This document shows, piece after piece, positions 6,136 through 13,435 of a stretch of 18,154 bases of DNA (position 1 is the stretch's first letter; the number at the start of each line of letters is the position of its first letter). The DNA comes from Sphingomonadaceae bacterium (lineage in GTDB: Bacteria > Pseudomonadota > Alphaproteobacteria > Sphingomonadales > Sphingomonadaceae), in NCBI GenBank assembly GCA_947451875.1, contig CANGBE010000007.1:1-18154 (forward strand), in the 5' to 3' direction. The notes under the pieces are model-generated. The model was given only the letters and a program-made list of their open reading frames with translations, made no database searches and was not told where the DNA came from. Made by a program: the position numbers and the translations under genes.

Positions 6136-7818
6136 CTAGGGTTTGCCACAAGCTTGCAAATACCGCGCCTTAAGCGCCCGCTTATCGACTTTCTCCGTAC
6201 CCAGCCGCGGCAAGTGCTCGCGCTCCTCAAAGAAAACCGCCGGATGCTTGAAGCCAGCAATCCGCGTCTCAAGGTGCGCCCGCAGGTCTGCTTCCCCCAG
6301 CCCCGAACCTTCGCGGGCAACAAACACCGCCACCGGCACCTCACCCAGTCGCGCATCGGGCAGGCCGAAAACGCAGGCTTCGATAATGTCAGGATGGGAA
6401 TAGATTGCCGCTTCGACCTCGCTCGCGGCGATGTTTTCGCCGCCGCGAATGATGATGTCTTTCTTGCGGTCGACGATGAACAGGTAGCCGTCCTCGTCGA
6501 GATAGCCGAGGTCACCGGTGCGGAAAAAGCCGTCTGCTGTTACCGCCTCGGCGGTCGCGGCCTCATTGCGCCAATAGCCGATGAAGTTGGCGACCGAGCG
6601 GATTGCTACCTCGCCAGTAGCACCAGACAGCAGATGGTTTCCGGCGTCATCGAGAATGGCCACTTCCACGATCGGGCGGCTGGCCGGGCCGGTGCTGTGG
6701 GGCTTGTCGAGGTAGTTCTGGTTGACGTTGCCGCAGCCCACGCCGTTGGTTTCGGTCAGGCCATAGCCCAGTAGCGGATAGGCATGCGGTGCGGCGCTGC
6801 GCAGGGTGCTGACATGGTCGACAGGGCGCGGCGCGCCACCGGCGGCGAGGAACTGGCAGCTTGAAAGGTCGAACTGCGCCCGCTCGGGGTGGGTGGCGAT
6901 CTCGTGGCTCATCAGCGGCACGCCGATGAAATAGGTGACCTTCTCGGCCTCGATCAGCCGCATCGCCTCGCGCGCATCCCAGCGCGGCAGCATGATGATC
7001 TTGCGGCCAATCGCCATCGAGGTGAGCAGCAAGACGATCTCGCCCGTCACATGGAACAGCGGCACCGGAACCAGTGTGGCAGGCTGGTGGGGTGAGGCCT
7101 CACCCTGCCGGGTCTGGTGGGTCAGCAGCATCAGCGACTGCGCGGCAAAGCTGAGCGCACCGTGGATCACCCCGCGATGGTCGGAAAAGGCACCCTTGCT
7201 CTGTCCGGTCGATCCCGATGTGAACAGGATGGTCGCCGGGTCTTCGCCGGTGAGTTCGGGCAGGGACGCTTCGCAGCCGAGGAGGTCTGCCAGATCCTCG
7301 CGCGGGTCTCCGTGGCTGAGAATTCGCACCTCTGCGCCGTGCGGAATCCCGGCCAGACGCGCGGCGCGGGGGGCATCGGCGAAGATCAGGCGGCACTCGG
7401 AAAGGGCAATGCCGTCGGCCATCTCCGCAGGCGTCCACCAGCCGTTGAGCAGCACGGCACAGCCGCCGGCCATCAGCACTGCCATATAGACTATCACCCA
7501 GCTCGCCGAATTGCGCGCCGCGATGCCGATAGGCTGGCCGGGGGCAACCTGATGGTGCGCGATCAGCCCTGCCGCCACTTCGCGGGCCAAGGCATAGGTT
7601 TCGGCAAAAGTTAGCCGCACAGTGCCATCGACGATGAAATCGAGCGGGCCATATTGCGCGGCATAGCGTTCAAAATAAGCGGGCAGACTGGCGGACGCAT
7701 TTTTGAAGGCGGGAACCGTGGTGCCAAAGCGGGCGACAGGCAAAGTTTCCAGCGGCGCGCCGGGCGCGGTCAACGTATCCATTATGCCCGCAAGTTCGCG
7801 GTCGAGTGCGCTCGGCAT
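6136..7818 (-). CDS. AMP-forming acyl-CoA synthetase (class I adenylate-forming enzyme)
   Basis: This 560-aa enzyme would activate a carboxylic acid, probably a fatty acid, with ATP to an acyl-adenylate and then to the CoA thioester. Core motifs are all present: the P-loop TILFTSGSTGQSKG (197-209 region), YGLTETNG (352-359), FFRTGDLGYLDEDG (431-444), the hinge RKKDIIIRGGENI (451-463), and the C-terminal LGTEKVDKRALK (539-550), in which the catalytic Lys (K543) is kept although the usual TGK reads TEK. There is no signal peptide, so it is cytoplasmic. Start ATG 7818 follows AGGGGA by 6 bases. It is divergent from lgt across 93 bp and upstream of glnD. The chain length and nature of the substrate cannot be read from the sequence. 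A crotonase nearby (11329-12105) hints at acyl-CoA metabolism. Confidence 0.88.
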   Translation of the reverse strand: MPSALDRELAGIMDTLTAPGAPLETLPVARFGTTVPAFKNASASLPAYFERYAAQYGPLDFIVDGTVRLTFAETYALAREVAAGLIAHHQVAPGQPIGIAARNSASWVIVYMAVLMAGGCAVLLNGWWTPAEMADGIALSECRLIFADAPRAARLAGIPHGAEVRILSHGDPREDLADLLGCEASLPELTGEDPATILFTSGSTGQSKGAFSDHRGVIHGALSFAAQSLMLLTHQTRQGEASPHQPATLVPVPLFHVTGEIVLLLTSMAIGRKIIMLPRWDAREAMRLIEAEKVTYFIGVPLMSHEIATHPERAQFDLSSCQFLAAGGAPRPVDHVSTLRSAAPHAYPLLGYGLTETNGVGCGNVNQNYLDKPHSTGPASRPIVEVAILDDAGNHLLSGATGEVAIRSVANFIGYWRNEAATAEAVTADGFFRTGDLGYLDEDGYLFIVDRKKDIIIRGGENIAASEVEAAIYSHPDIIEACVFGLPDARLGEVPVAVFVAREGSGLGEADLRAHLETRIAGFKHPAVFFEEREHLPRLGTEKVDKRALKARYLQACGKP

Positions 7819-7911
7819 CCTGTGTCCCCTGCCTAGTGGTCACAAGCGGTTCCATCTCGGTTCCGCCTGTGCCAGAAGCATTTCTGACATTGAACCTAAG
7901 GGACGCGTCCA

Positions 7912-8811
7912 TTGTTGTCACTATTGCTCGCTTCGGCCGCCGCGCACCAGCCGATCCAGTGGATTGATCTGGGACTAACCAAAGGCATCAGCCTCGGTTT
8001 TTTTACCCTGCGCTGGTATAGCCTTGCCTATCTGACGGGCATTTTGCTGGCTTATTGGCATACATCAAAGGCGATCAAGGGCGCAGGCGCGCCGCTGGCA
8101 CAGCGCCATGCCGATGACCTGTTCTTCTATTGCACGCTCGGTATCATCCTTGGCGGACGGCTGGGCTATGCGACGTTCTACACCGGCGGCAACACCGGCA
8201 TCCCCAGCCTGTGGCTGCACCCCACCGAACTTGCCAAGCTTTGGGAGGGCGGCATGAGCTTCCACGGCGGGCTGGCGGGCGTGTTGATCGCGGTCGCCTG
8301 GGTCTGCTGGCGTAACAAGCTGAGCTGGCTGCGAGTGATGGATTACATCGCCGTTTCGGTGCCCTTCGGCATGCTGTTTGGCCGCCTTGCCAACTTTGTG
8401 AATGGCGAGCTTTGGGGCAGAGTTGCCGGGCCAGACGTGCCTTGGGCGATGGTTTTCCCCGATGCGCCAGACCAGCTCGCGCGCCACCCCAGCCAGCTTT
8501 ACGAAGCTGCGCTGGAAGGACTGCTGCTGCTGCTGATCATGATGCCGCTGTTCTGGAAGACCCGCGCTCGCTTCCGTCCGGGGATGCTGGCGAGTACGTT
8601 CGCGTTGGGGATTGCGCTGGCCCGCTTTGTGGTCGAATTCTACCGTGAACCCGATGCGCAACTCTCGGAATTTGCCAAGGCGACCGGTCTATCGATGGGG
8701 CAGTGGCTCACCCTGCCCTTGGCGGCGGCGGGGCTGTTCTTTCTGATCCGCTCGCTGGTTCGCCCGGCGCTGGGTTCAGGCGCGCCGATACCGCCGCCTC
8801 CGGCCGATTGA
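7912..8811 (+). CDS. lgt: Prolipoprotein diacylglyceryl transferase
   Basis: Lgt is an inner-membrane enzyme that transfers diacylglycerol from phosphatidylglycerol to the lipobox cysteine of prolipoproteins, the first step of lipoprotein maturation. The 299-aa protein has several membrane segments, the signature GRLANFVNGELWGR (157-170; the family usually has GN for AN), the MSFHGG motif (115-120), RHPSQLYEA (191-199) and ARFVVEFYREPD (237-248). Start: an in-frame stop at 7897-7899 and the lack of any in-frame ATG before residue 115 force a non-ATG start. TTG 7912 lies 8 bases after AAGGGA (7898-7903). It heads a tight plus-strand gene group; the next gene begins 10 bp after its stop. Its product would process the lipoprotein encoded at 13702. 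Confidence 0.96.
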   Translation: MLSLLLASAAAHQPIQWIDLGLTKGISLGFFTLRWYSLAYLTGILLAYWHTSKAIKGAGAPLAQRHADDLFFYCTLGIILGGRLGYATFYTGGNTGIPSLWLHPTELAKLWEGGMSFHGGLAGVLIAVAWVCWRNKLSWLRVMDYIAVSVPFGMLFGRLANFVNGELWGRVAGPDVPWAMVFPDAPDQLARHPSQLYEAALEGLLLLLIMMPLFWKTRARFRPGMLASTFALGIALARFVVEFYREPDAQLSEFAKATGLSMGQWLTLPLAAAGLFFLIRSLVRPALGSGAPIPPPPAD

Positions 8812-8821
8812 CCCGCCGCGA

Positions 8822-9871
8822 ATGGACGAAAGCGAGCCGCTTACCGATGTGTTCCAGCGCCTGATCGGCCACATGGGCCCGATCAGCGTGGCGCACTATA
8901 TGGCAGAGGCCAACGCCCGCTATTACAACACCCGCGATCCTTTTGGCGAAGGGGGTGACTTCATCACCGCGCCGGAAATCAGCCAGATGTTTGGCGAGCT
9001 GATCGGCCTGTGGTTGGCCGACGTGTGGATCCGTGCAGGCCGTGAAGAGCCGGTTCACTATGTCGAGTTGGGGCCGGGGCGCGGCACGCTGGCGCGCGAT
9101 GCGCTGAACGCGGCAAAGCGATATGGCCTGACGCCTAAGGTCCATTTCGTCGAAACCTCGACCACGCTCAAAGACGTGCAGCTGGTCGCCGTGCCGGATG
9201 CGATGTGGCATAACGATCTCTCGACCATCCCGGCCTATGGTCCGGTGCTGGTGGTTGCCAACGAATTCCTTGATGCCTTGCCAGTGCGGCAGATGGTGAT
9301 GACCGAGGGCGGCTGGCGCGAGCGGATGATCTCGGTGCAGGAAGGTCGCTTTATTCCGGTGGCAGGCCAAATGCCGATGGACGCCGCTGTGCCCGAAAGT
9401 CGCCGGGTCGCGCCCATAGGGACGATCATCGAGACCAACCCTGCCGCCGCCGCGACAATCTATGAGATTGCCGGCAGGCTCAACGAACAGGGCGGGGCGG
9501 CGCTGTTTATCGACTATGGTAGCGATATACTGCGCGATGGCTCTACCCTGCAGGCCGTGCGCGCCCACCGCAAGGTCGATCCCTTTGCGGGTCCCGGTGA
9601 GGCTGATCTGACCGCCCATGTCGACTTTGCCACCCTCGCGCCGATCGTCCAGTCGCGCGGCTGCCGCTGGCTCGGCACCGTGCCGCAGGGACGCTGGCTG
9701 CGCGCACTGGGGATCGAGGCGCGGGCCGAGGCGCTGTCTGCTTTCGCCCCTGAGCACAGGGGCGCGCTGCATGCCGCGATGGACCGCCTGATCGGCGAAG
9801 GCCAGATGGGCGCGCTGTTCAAGGTTTTCGGCATGGCCGCGCCGACATGGCCGGACGGGGCGGGCTTCTGA
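8822..9871 (+). CDS. MidA/NDUFAF7-family SAM-dependent methyltransferase (DUF185)
   Basis: A 349-aa cytoplasmic protein. GEGGDFITAPEISQMFGEL (43-61) and YVELGPGRGTLARDAL (80-95, the SAM-binding glycine loop) are hallmarks of this family. The mitochondrial relative NDUFAF7 methylates an arginine of the complex I subunit NDUFS2 and is needed for complex I assembly; the bacterial substrate is not established here. Start ATG 8822 is 10 bp after the lgt stop, with only a weak ribosome site, so coupling to lgt translation is likely. Its TGA overlaps the ATG of the next gene (TGATG at 9869-9873). lgt next to a DUF185 gene is an arrangement I associate with alphaproteobacteria. Confidence 0.9.
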   Translation: MDESEPLTDVFQRLIGHMGPISVAHYMAEANARYYNTRDPFGEGGDFITAPEISQMFGELIGLWLADVWIRAGREEPVHYVELGPGRGTLARDALNAAKRYGLTPKVHFVETSTTLKDVQLVAVPDAMWHNDLSTIPAYGPVLVVANEFLDALPVRQMVMTEGGWRERMISVQEGRFIPVAGQMPMDAAVPESRRVAPIGTIIETNPAAAATIYEIAGRLNEQGGAALFIDYGSDILRDGSTLQAVRAHRKVDPFAGPGEADLTAHVDFATLAPIVQSRGCRWLGTVPQGRWLRALGIEARAEALSAFAPEHRGALHAAMDRLIGEGQMGALFKVFGMAAPTWPDGAGF

Positions 9872-10470
9872 TGAAAGTCGACCGGCCCTCGCTGCTTACG
9901 CGTGTTGTGCTCGCTGTGCTGCTGTGGGTCTATCGCCGCAAGAAGCTGAAGATCTTTGGTCAGGCGCCAGAGTCAAAGCGCTTTGTGATTGTCGGCGCGC
10001 CGCATACGCGCAACTGGGATTTCATCTTCTTTCTGGGCGTTACCCACGAACTTGGTATTCATCCCGCATTTATGGGCAAGCACAGCCTGTTCAAGTGGCC
10101 GATGGAGCGCTTCATGCGCGAAATGGGCGGGGTGCCGGTGGTGCGGTCATCGCGGCACAACTATGTCGAGCAGATGGTCGATGAATTTGGTAAGCGCGAT
10201 GAATTCATGCTGGTGATCGCACCCGAAGGCACGCGTAAGGGCGCCGCGAAATGGAAATCTGGTTTTTATCATATCGCGCTTGGCGCTGGCGTGCCGATCG
10301 TGCCAGGCTGGGTTGACTATGAGGCCAGACGCGCTGGTCTGGGGCCAGCGATCATGCCGACAGGCGATTACCGGGCAGACATGGCGCGGATTGCTGCCTT
10401 TTACGGTGAGGTTATTCCCGGCCACCCGCGGATAGCTGCTATTACTGCTGGAGATGACAACAATGATTGA
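9871..10470 (+). CDS. PlsC-like lysophospholipid acyltransferase family protein
   Basis: A 199-aa acyltransferase of the PlsC/glycerolipid fold. It has the HX4D catalytic motif HTRNWD (H45, D50), a GKHSLFKWP segment (about 69-77), GGVPVVRSS (86-94) and APEGTRKG (117-124, the EGTR substrate-binding motif). An N-terminal hydrophobic stretch (about 8-20) followed by YRRKK suggests association with the inner membrane. It would acylate a lysophospholipid or a similar acceptor. Start: the open frame extends to 9847, but ATG 9871 overlaps the previous stop as TGATG, which is the typical coupled arrangement. Its own stop lies inside the next gene. The exact acceptor is unknown. Confidence 0.85.
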   Translation: MKVDRPSLLTRVVLAVLLWVYRRKKLKIFGQAPESKRFVIVGAPHTRNWDFIFFLGVTHELGIHPAFMGKHSLFKWPMERFMREMGGVPVVRSSRHNYVEQMVDEFGKRDEFMLVIAPEGTRKGAAKWKSGFYHIALGAGVPIVPGWVDYEARRAGLGPAIMPTGDYRADMARIAAFYGEVIPGHPRIAAITAGDDNND

Positions 10471-11251
10471 AATTATCGCCATCAACTTTGCTTTGATCTT
10501 CGTGGCTATGCTTCTGCTGTGCGTGATTGCCGCGCGGATTGGCGATGTCTCGTTCATCGACGCTGTCTGGGGCGGCGGCATGGCCTTGCTGGCGGCAACC
10601 AGCTTTGCCCAGATTGGCGGCGTGGGTGCGCGCGCCGCTCTGATCGTTGGGATGACGGTCATCTGGGGGCTGCGGCTCGGCTGGCACCTGTTCATACGCT
10701 GGCGGGCGAATGGGGAAGATCCGCGCTATGCCAAGATCCTGGGGCCATACAAAGCGCAGGGGCGCTTTGCTTCTGGCGCGTTCAAGCGGGCATTCGGCCC
10801 ACAGGCCGTGCTGCTGTGGGCCACTTGCCTTCCTGCCCAGCTTGGCATTGCCGCCAGCAGCGCAGCGAGCATCGGCACGATAGCATGGGCGGGGGCTGGT
10901 CTGTGGCTGATTGGCATGGTGTTCGAAACCGTCGGCGACCTGCAGCTTACCCGTTTTCGCGCTGATTCCGCCAACAAGGGCAAGGTGCTTAGCACTGGCC
11001 TTTGGAGATATACCCGCCACCCTAACTATTTCGGCGATGCCTGTGTGTGGTGGGGCATCTGGCTGGCCTCGACCGAGGCAGGCTGGCCCGTTGCGCTGGG
11101 CGGGCTGATCGGCCCGCTATTCCTCACCTACACACTCACCCGTTGGTCGGGCAAACCGCTGCTCGAAAAGGGTCTGATGCAGAGCCGCCCTGGTTATGCG
11201 GAATACGTGGCGAAGACTTCCGGCTTTATTCCTTTACCGCCGCGGCGGTGA
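10463..11251 (+). CDS. DUF1295 membrane protein (steroid 5-alpha-reductase-like)
   Basis: A 262-aa integral membrane protein with several hydrophobic helices. Its C-terminal part has the DUF1295 pattern GLWRYTRHPNYFGDACVWWG, then TRWSGKPLLEKG and RPGYAEYVAKTSGFIPLPPR. The RHPNY box is shared with isoprenylcysteine methyltransferase/steroid reductase-type proteins and usually binds SAM or NAD(P)H, but no reaction is proven for DUF1295. Start: GGAG (10450-10453) abuts the first ATG (10454), leaving no spacer, and lies 9 bases before ATG 10463, which is therefore preferred. The gene overlaps the stop of the acyltransferase gene by 8 bp and ends the tight lgt group; a 77-bp gap follows. Confidence 0.86.
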   Translation: MIEIIAINFALIFVAMLLLCVIAARIGDVSFIDAVWGGGMALLAATSFAQIGGVGARAALIVGMTVIWGLRLGWHLFIRWRANGEDPRYAKILGPYKAQGRFASGAFKRAFGPQAVLLWATCLPAQLGIAASSAASIGTIAWAGAGLWLIGMVFETVGDLQLTRFRADSANKGKVLSTGLWRYTRHPNYFGDACVWWGIWLASTEAGWPVALGGLIGPLFLTYTLTRWSGKPLLEKGLMQSRPGYAEYVAKTSGFIPLPPRR

Positions 11252-11328
11252 CATTCGGGCCGCGCTCGACAGAAGATGGGTGACGCGGCAAGAACTGGCC
11301 GGATGATAAACCAAGAGGGATGCACGCG

Positions 11329-12105
11329 ATGAGCGAGCCAATAATGAATGGCGAAGTGCTGGTAGAGGTGCGGGCTGGTGTGATTGAGGTCACCATTAAC
11401 CGCCCGGATGCCAAGAATGCCATGACCAAGGCTGCGGCAGAAGCCATTGCCGCGGCGATGGATCGGCTCGATGCCGAGGATGATCTGCGTTGTGCGATCC
11501 TGACCGGGGCTGGCGGTACCTTCTGTTCAGGCATGGACCTGAAAGGCTTTCTCAAGGGCGAATTCCCTGCCGCAGGTGCGCGCGGTTTCGGCGGCCTCAC
11601 CAGCTGGACGCCAAAGAAGCCAGTTATCGCAGCCGTTGATGGCTATGCCTTGGCTGGCGGCATGGAATTGGCGATTGCTTGCGACATGATTGTTGCCAGC
11701 AAAGGCGCGAAATTCGGCATTCCAGAGGCCAAGCGCGGGATGGTGGCTGCTGGCGGCGGCGTCGTCCAGCTGCCGCGTCTGCTGCCTCGTCCACTGGCGA
11801 TGGAACTGGCGCTCACCGGCGAGCCGATCACGGCGGAGCGGGCCTTTGCGCTCGGTCTGGTCAATGCAGTGGTTGATGGCCCCGCGATTGAAGGCGCGCG
11901 GGAACTGGCTGCGCGGATTGTTGCCAATGGCCCTCTCGCGCTGATCGCCTCAAAGGGTGTAATTCGCGATTCCTGGAATTGGGAAGAAGATTCGATCATC
12001 GCCAACCAGACGCCATATATCTCCGGGGTGTTCGCCTCAGAGGATGCGCGCGAGGGCGCCATGGCTTTCGCCGAAAAGCGTAAGCCAAACTGGAAGGGGC
12101 GCTAA
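11329..12105 (+). CDS. Crotonase-family enoyl-CoA hydratase
   Basis: A 258-aa cytoplasmic enzyme with the crotonase fold. The oxyanion-hole segment GTFCSGMDLKGF (63-74) and the active-site stretch VDGYALAGGMELAIACDM (103-120) are present. Both glutamates used by hydratases to activate water are kept (E113 in GGME, E133 in IPEAKRG). This supports addition of water to trans-2-enoyl-CoA in beta-oxidation or a related pathway; other crotonase reactions cannot be excluded. Start: AGAGGG (11314-11319) abuts ATG 11320 but lies 9 bases before ATG 11329, so MSEPIMNG is favoured. The gene is followed within 10 bp by a clear terminator and is the last ordinary chromosomal gene before the putative island. 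Confidence 0.9.
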   Translation: MSEPIMNGEVLVEVRAGVIEVTINRPDAKNAMTKAAAEAIAAAMDRLDAEDDLRCAILTGAGGTFCSGMDLKGFLKGEFPAAGARGFGGLTSWTPKKPVIAAVDGYALAGGMELAIACDMIVASKGAKFGIPEAKRGMVAAGGGVVQLPRLLPRPLAMELALTGEPITAERAFALGLVNAVVDGPAIEGARELAARIVANGPLALIASKGVIRDSWNWEEDSIIANQTPYISGVFASEDAREGAMAFAEKRKPNWKGR

Positions 12106-12114
12106 TGCAAAAAA

Positions 12115-12137
12115 CCCGGCGAATTTCGCCGGGTTTT
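12115..12137 (+). terminator. Intrinsic terminator after the crotonase gene
   Basis: The stem CCCGGCG (12115-12121) / CGCCGGG (12127-12133) with loop AATTT is flanked by AAAA and TTTT, giving extra A-T pairing and a short U tract. It starts 9 bp after the stop codon. Confidence 0.9.
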
Positions 12138-12154
12138 GCGCTTCCTGTTCCGAA

Positions 12155-12199
12155 TGGTGGGCGTAGCAAGGATTGAACTTGCGACCCCTACGATGTCAA
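12155..12199 (-). other. 3' half of tRNA-Val(GAC): probable integration (att) site
   Basis: Read on the minus strand, 12199 to 12155 gives an anticodon loop TTGACAT (anticodon GAC), 3' anticodon stem CGTAG, variable loop GGGTC, a perfect T arm GCAAG-TTCAATC-CTTGC, 3' acceptor strand TACGCCC, discriminator A and an encoded CCA. The 5' partner strands are missing: the bases before the anticodon loop are CACTA rather than the required CTACG, and no D arm or GGGCGTA acceptor strand is found. Such 3' tRNA halves are the classic trace of site-specific integration by a tyrosine recombinase, and one is encoded 670 bp away. The geometry puts the island to the right and an intact tRNA-Val at its far end, outside the window. 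Confidence 0.8.
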
Positions 12200-12215
12200 T
12201 AGTGTTCAACACTAT
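12199..12215. repeat. Perfect inverted repeat abutting the att core
   Basis: ATAGTGTT-C-AACACTAT is an uninterrupted 8-bp dyad with a 1-base centre, starting at the point where tRNA homology ends. It could be a recombinase core-type binding site or a remnant of the attachment sequence. No function is shown. Confidence 0.5.
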
Positions 12216-12242
12216 GATAACGCTATCCAATTCGTGTTTCTA

Positions 12243-12354
12243 TCACACTGGAAATGCGACTAGAATGCTCAAAGCCACGGCAGTTTTCTGACCGTTTTGA
12301 ACTTTGTCACAGGTGATAGAGACGCTGCCCACTGTGACACGATTGTGATGTGAT
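12243..12354. repeat. Cluster of TGTGA/TCACA motifs near the att site
   Basis: TCACA occurs at 12243-12247 and 12307-12311. TGTGA occurs at 12333-12337, 12344-12348 and 12349-12353, the last two directly adjacent. TGTCACAG (12305-12312) and CTGTGACA (12332-12339) form an 8-bp inverted pair 19 bp apart. Closely spaced short repeats beside an att core are typical of integrase arm-type or accessory-factor sites; that role is inferred here. Confidence 0.4.
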
Positions 12355-12426
12355 CAGGCGCGGGTATGAGCGCAACATCATCTGACATTTACAAGCCTTT
12401 CAGCAGAGTTTCGTAATGGCTAATTT

Positions 12427-12624
12427 TTAATGCCATATGATACAGATCGCTAAAAATCCCACGGAGCAAAATACGCTGCCGATTATTCTGCTAACCATTA
12501 AAGAGTCGGTGGTTTTGTCGCTTAGGCTTTGATTGCTGTGAATTATTTTATCTGCTTTGACGGCGGTCTCTCCTCCAAGAAGGCACATCACCACAGCGAT
12601 GAGAGTCAGTGCCCAATTTAACAT
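12427..12624 (-). CDS. Small two-helix membrane protein, function unknown
   Basis: I do not recognise this 65-aa protein. It has two hydrophobic segments, about residues 3-17 (NWALTLIAVVMCLLG) and 46-63 (RIIGSVFCSVGFLAICII), separated by a polar loop of about 28 residues rich in Ser, Lys and Asp, so an inner-membrane hairpin is likely. The start is well supported: ATG 12624 follows GAGGA by 6 bases (GAGGATGCTGCATG). It stands alone on the minus strand in the AT-rich stretch between the att site and the recombinase gene and points toward the att site. Small membrane proteins of this kind occur as toxins or accessory proteins of mobile elements, but nothing in the sequence selects a role. Confidence 0.5.
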   Translation of the reverse strand: MLNWALTLIAVVMCLLGGETAVKADKIIHSNQSLSDKTTDSLMVSRIIGSVFCSVGFLAICIIWH

Positions 12625-12865
12625 GCAGCATCCTCGTTCAAAATGGCTTTCGACAATCTTAGCTGGCTACATGCAAGCTGGGAAGGTGATTGGCACTGTC
12701 GCACTAGATCTCACAGAATCTGATATAAACAAATATGTCATTCTTTACGAAAATCGCGCAGGTCATTGGAAATCAACAAAATGACATGTGGAGGTTTCTG
12801 GTAGGACCAAGTCTCTGATTAATTTATATTTCTCTCAGTGACAAAAGTTAATGAGAGATAGGTAA
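12625..12865. other. Intergenic stretch upstream of recombinase; possible gene remnant
   Basis: This AT-rich stretch separates the small membrane gene from the divergent recombinase gene and should hold their promoters. TATATT at 12826-12831 could be a -10 for the recombinase, with no clear -35. An open frame through 12784 encodes KVIGTVALDLTESDINKYVI and then LYENRAGHWKSTK, which reads like protein but has no good start or ribosome site. It may be the tail of a decayed gene. I see nothing else certain. Confidence 0.3.
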
Positions 12866-13432
12866 ATGGCAAAAGCGAAAGTCCTCAGCAAAGACGAAAT
12901 CAAGCGCGTGATGCGACTGGCTGATACGGGCAACAATGGGCTGCGCGATCAAACGGCACTTGCTCTCAGCATTATGGCTGGGATGCGTATTGGTGAAATC
13001 AGCAAGCTGACGATCGGCGATGTGCGTGGGATTGATGGCAAGGCTGTGGATGTCATTCATCTCAGCAAGCACCAGACCAAAGGCAGCAAGTCACGGCGCG
13101 TGTTCATCTCAGATGAGCTTCGCAAGCTGCTGAACCACTATCTTGCCGCCATCAGCCAGCTCGATGACAGCCGAGCATTCATCCGCAGCACACGCACCCA
13201 GGGGCATTTCAGCAACATCAGTCTCAGCTTGCGTTTCAAAGCTATCTACATGGCTGCGGGTATAAGTACTTCAAGTCATAGTGGGCGAAGGACATTCGCA
13301 ACCCGTTTGAACGCTGCTGGAATTGGTATGGCCACGATTCAGCAAGCGATGGGCCACAGCTCAATTCAAACTACGGCAGGATATTGCTGGGTCAGCGATG
13401 ATCAGCTGGCGAACGCGGTCAACGCAATTTGA
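12866..13432 (+). CDS. Short tyrosine recombinase (catalytic domain only, FimB/FimE-like size)
   Basis: A 188-aa site-specific recombinase. The full catalytic set is present: R41 (AGMRIGEIS), Lys in the beta-hairpin (QTKGSKSR, K72 or K75), H138-x-x-R141 (SHSGRRTF), H164 (MGHSSIQTT) and the nucleophile Y173 (AGYCW). It lacks the N-terminal core-binding and arm-binding domains of typical 350-400-aa integrases. Intact single-domain recombinases of this size include the FimB/FimE inversion enzymes, so it need not be a fragment; equally it may be the surviving half of a decayed integrase. Start ATG 12866 follows AGG with a short spacer. Its location 670 bp from a tRNA-Val half-site suggests it inserted, or once inserted, this element. 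Its best-known relatives act by strand exchange through a 3'-phosphotyrosine intermediate. Confidence 0.85.
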   Translation: MAKAKVLSKDEIKRVMRLADTGNNGLRDQTALALSIMAGMRIGEISKLTIGDVRGIDGKAVDVIHLSKHQTKGSKSRRVFISDELRKLLNHYLAAISQLDDSRAFIRSTRTQGHFSNISLSLRFKAIYMAAGISTSSHSGRRTFATRLNAAGIGMATIQQAMGHSSIQTTAGYCWVSDDQLANAVNAI

Positions 13433-13435
13433 CGA

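Noticed and set aside
5106..6173. Long plus-strand open frame (355 aa) opposite glnD
   Set aside because: It is antisense to a complete, well-conserved GlnD and has no family resemblance; a high-GC shadow frame.
8708..9772. Long minus-strand open frame (354 aa) opposite the MidA-family gene
   Set aside because: Antisense shadow; the plus-strand protein has clear family motifs and this one has none.
12155..12230. Complete tRNA-Val gene
   Set aside because: Only the 3' half fits; the 5' anticodon stem, D arm and acceptor strand are absent upstream on the minus strand.
12333..12354. CRP-type binding site
   Set aside because: The TGTGA motifs here are direct repeats; the TGTGA-N6-TCACA inverted arrangement is not present.
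12557..12784. 75-aa plus-strand open frame before the recombinase gene
   Set aside because: Its first part is antisense to the small membrane gene and no good ribosome site precedes any start, although its C-terminal 35 residues look protein-like; noted only as a possible remnant.
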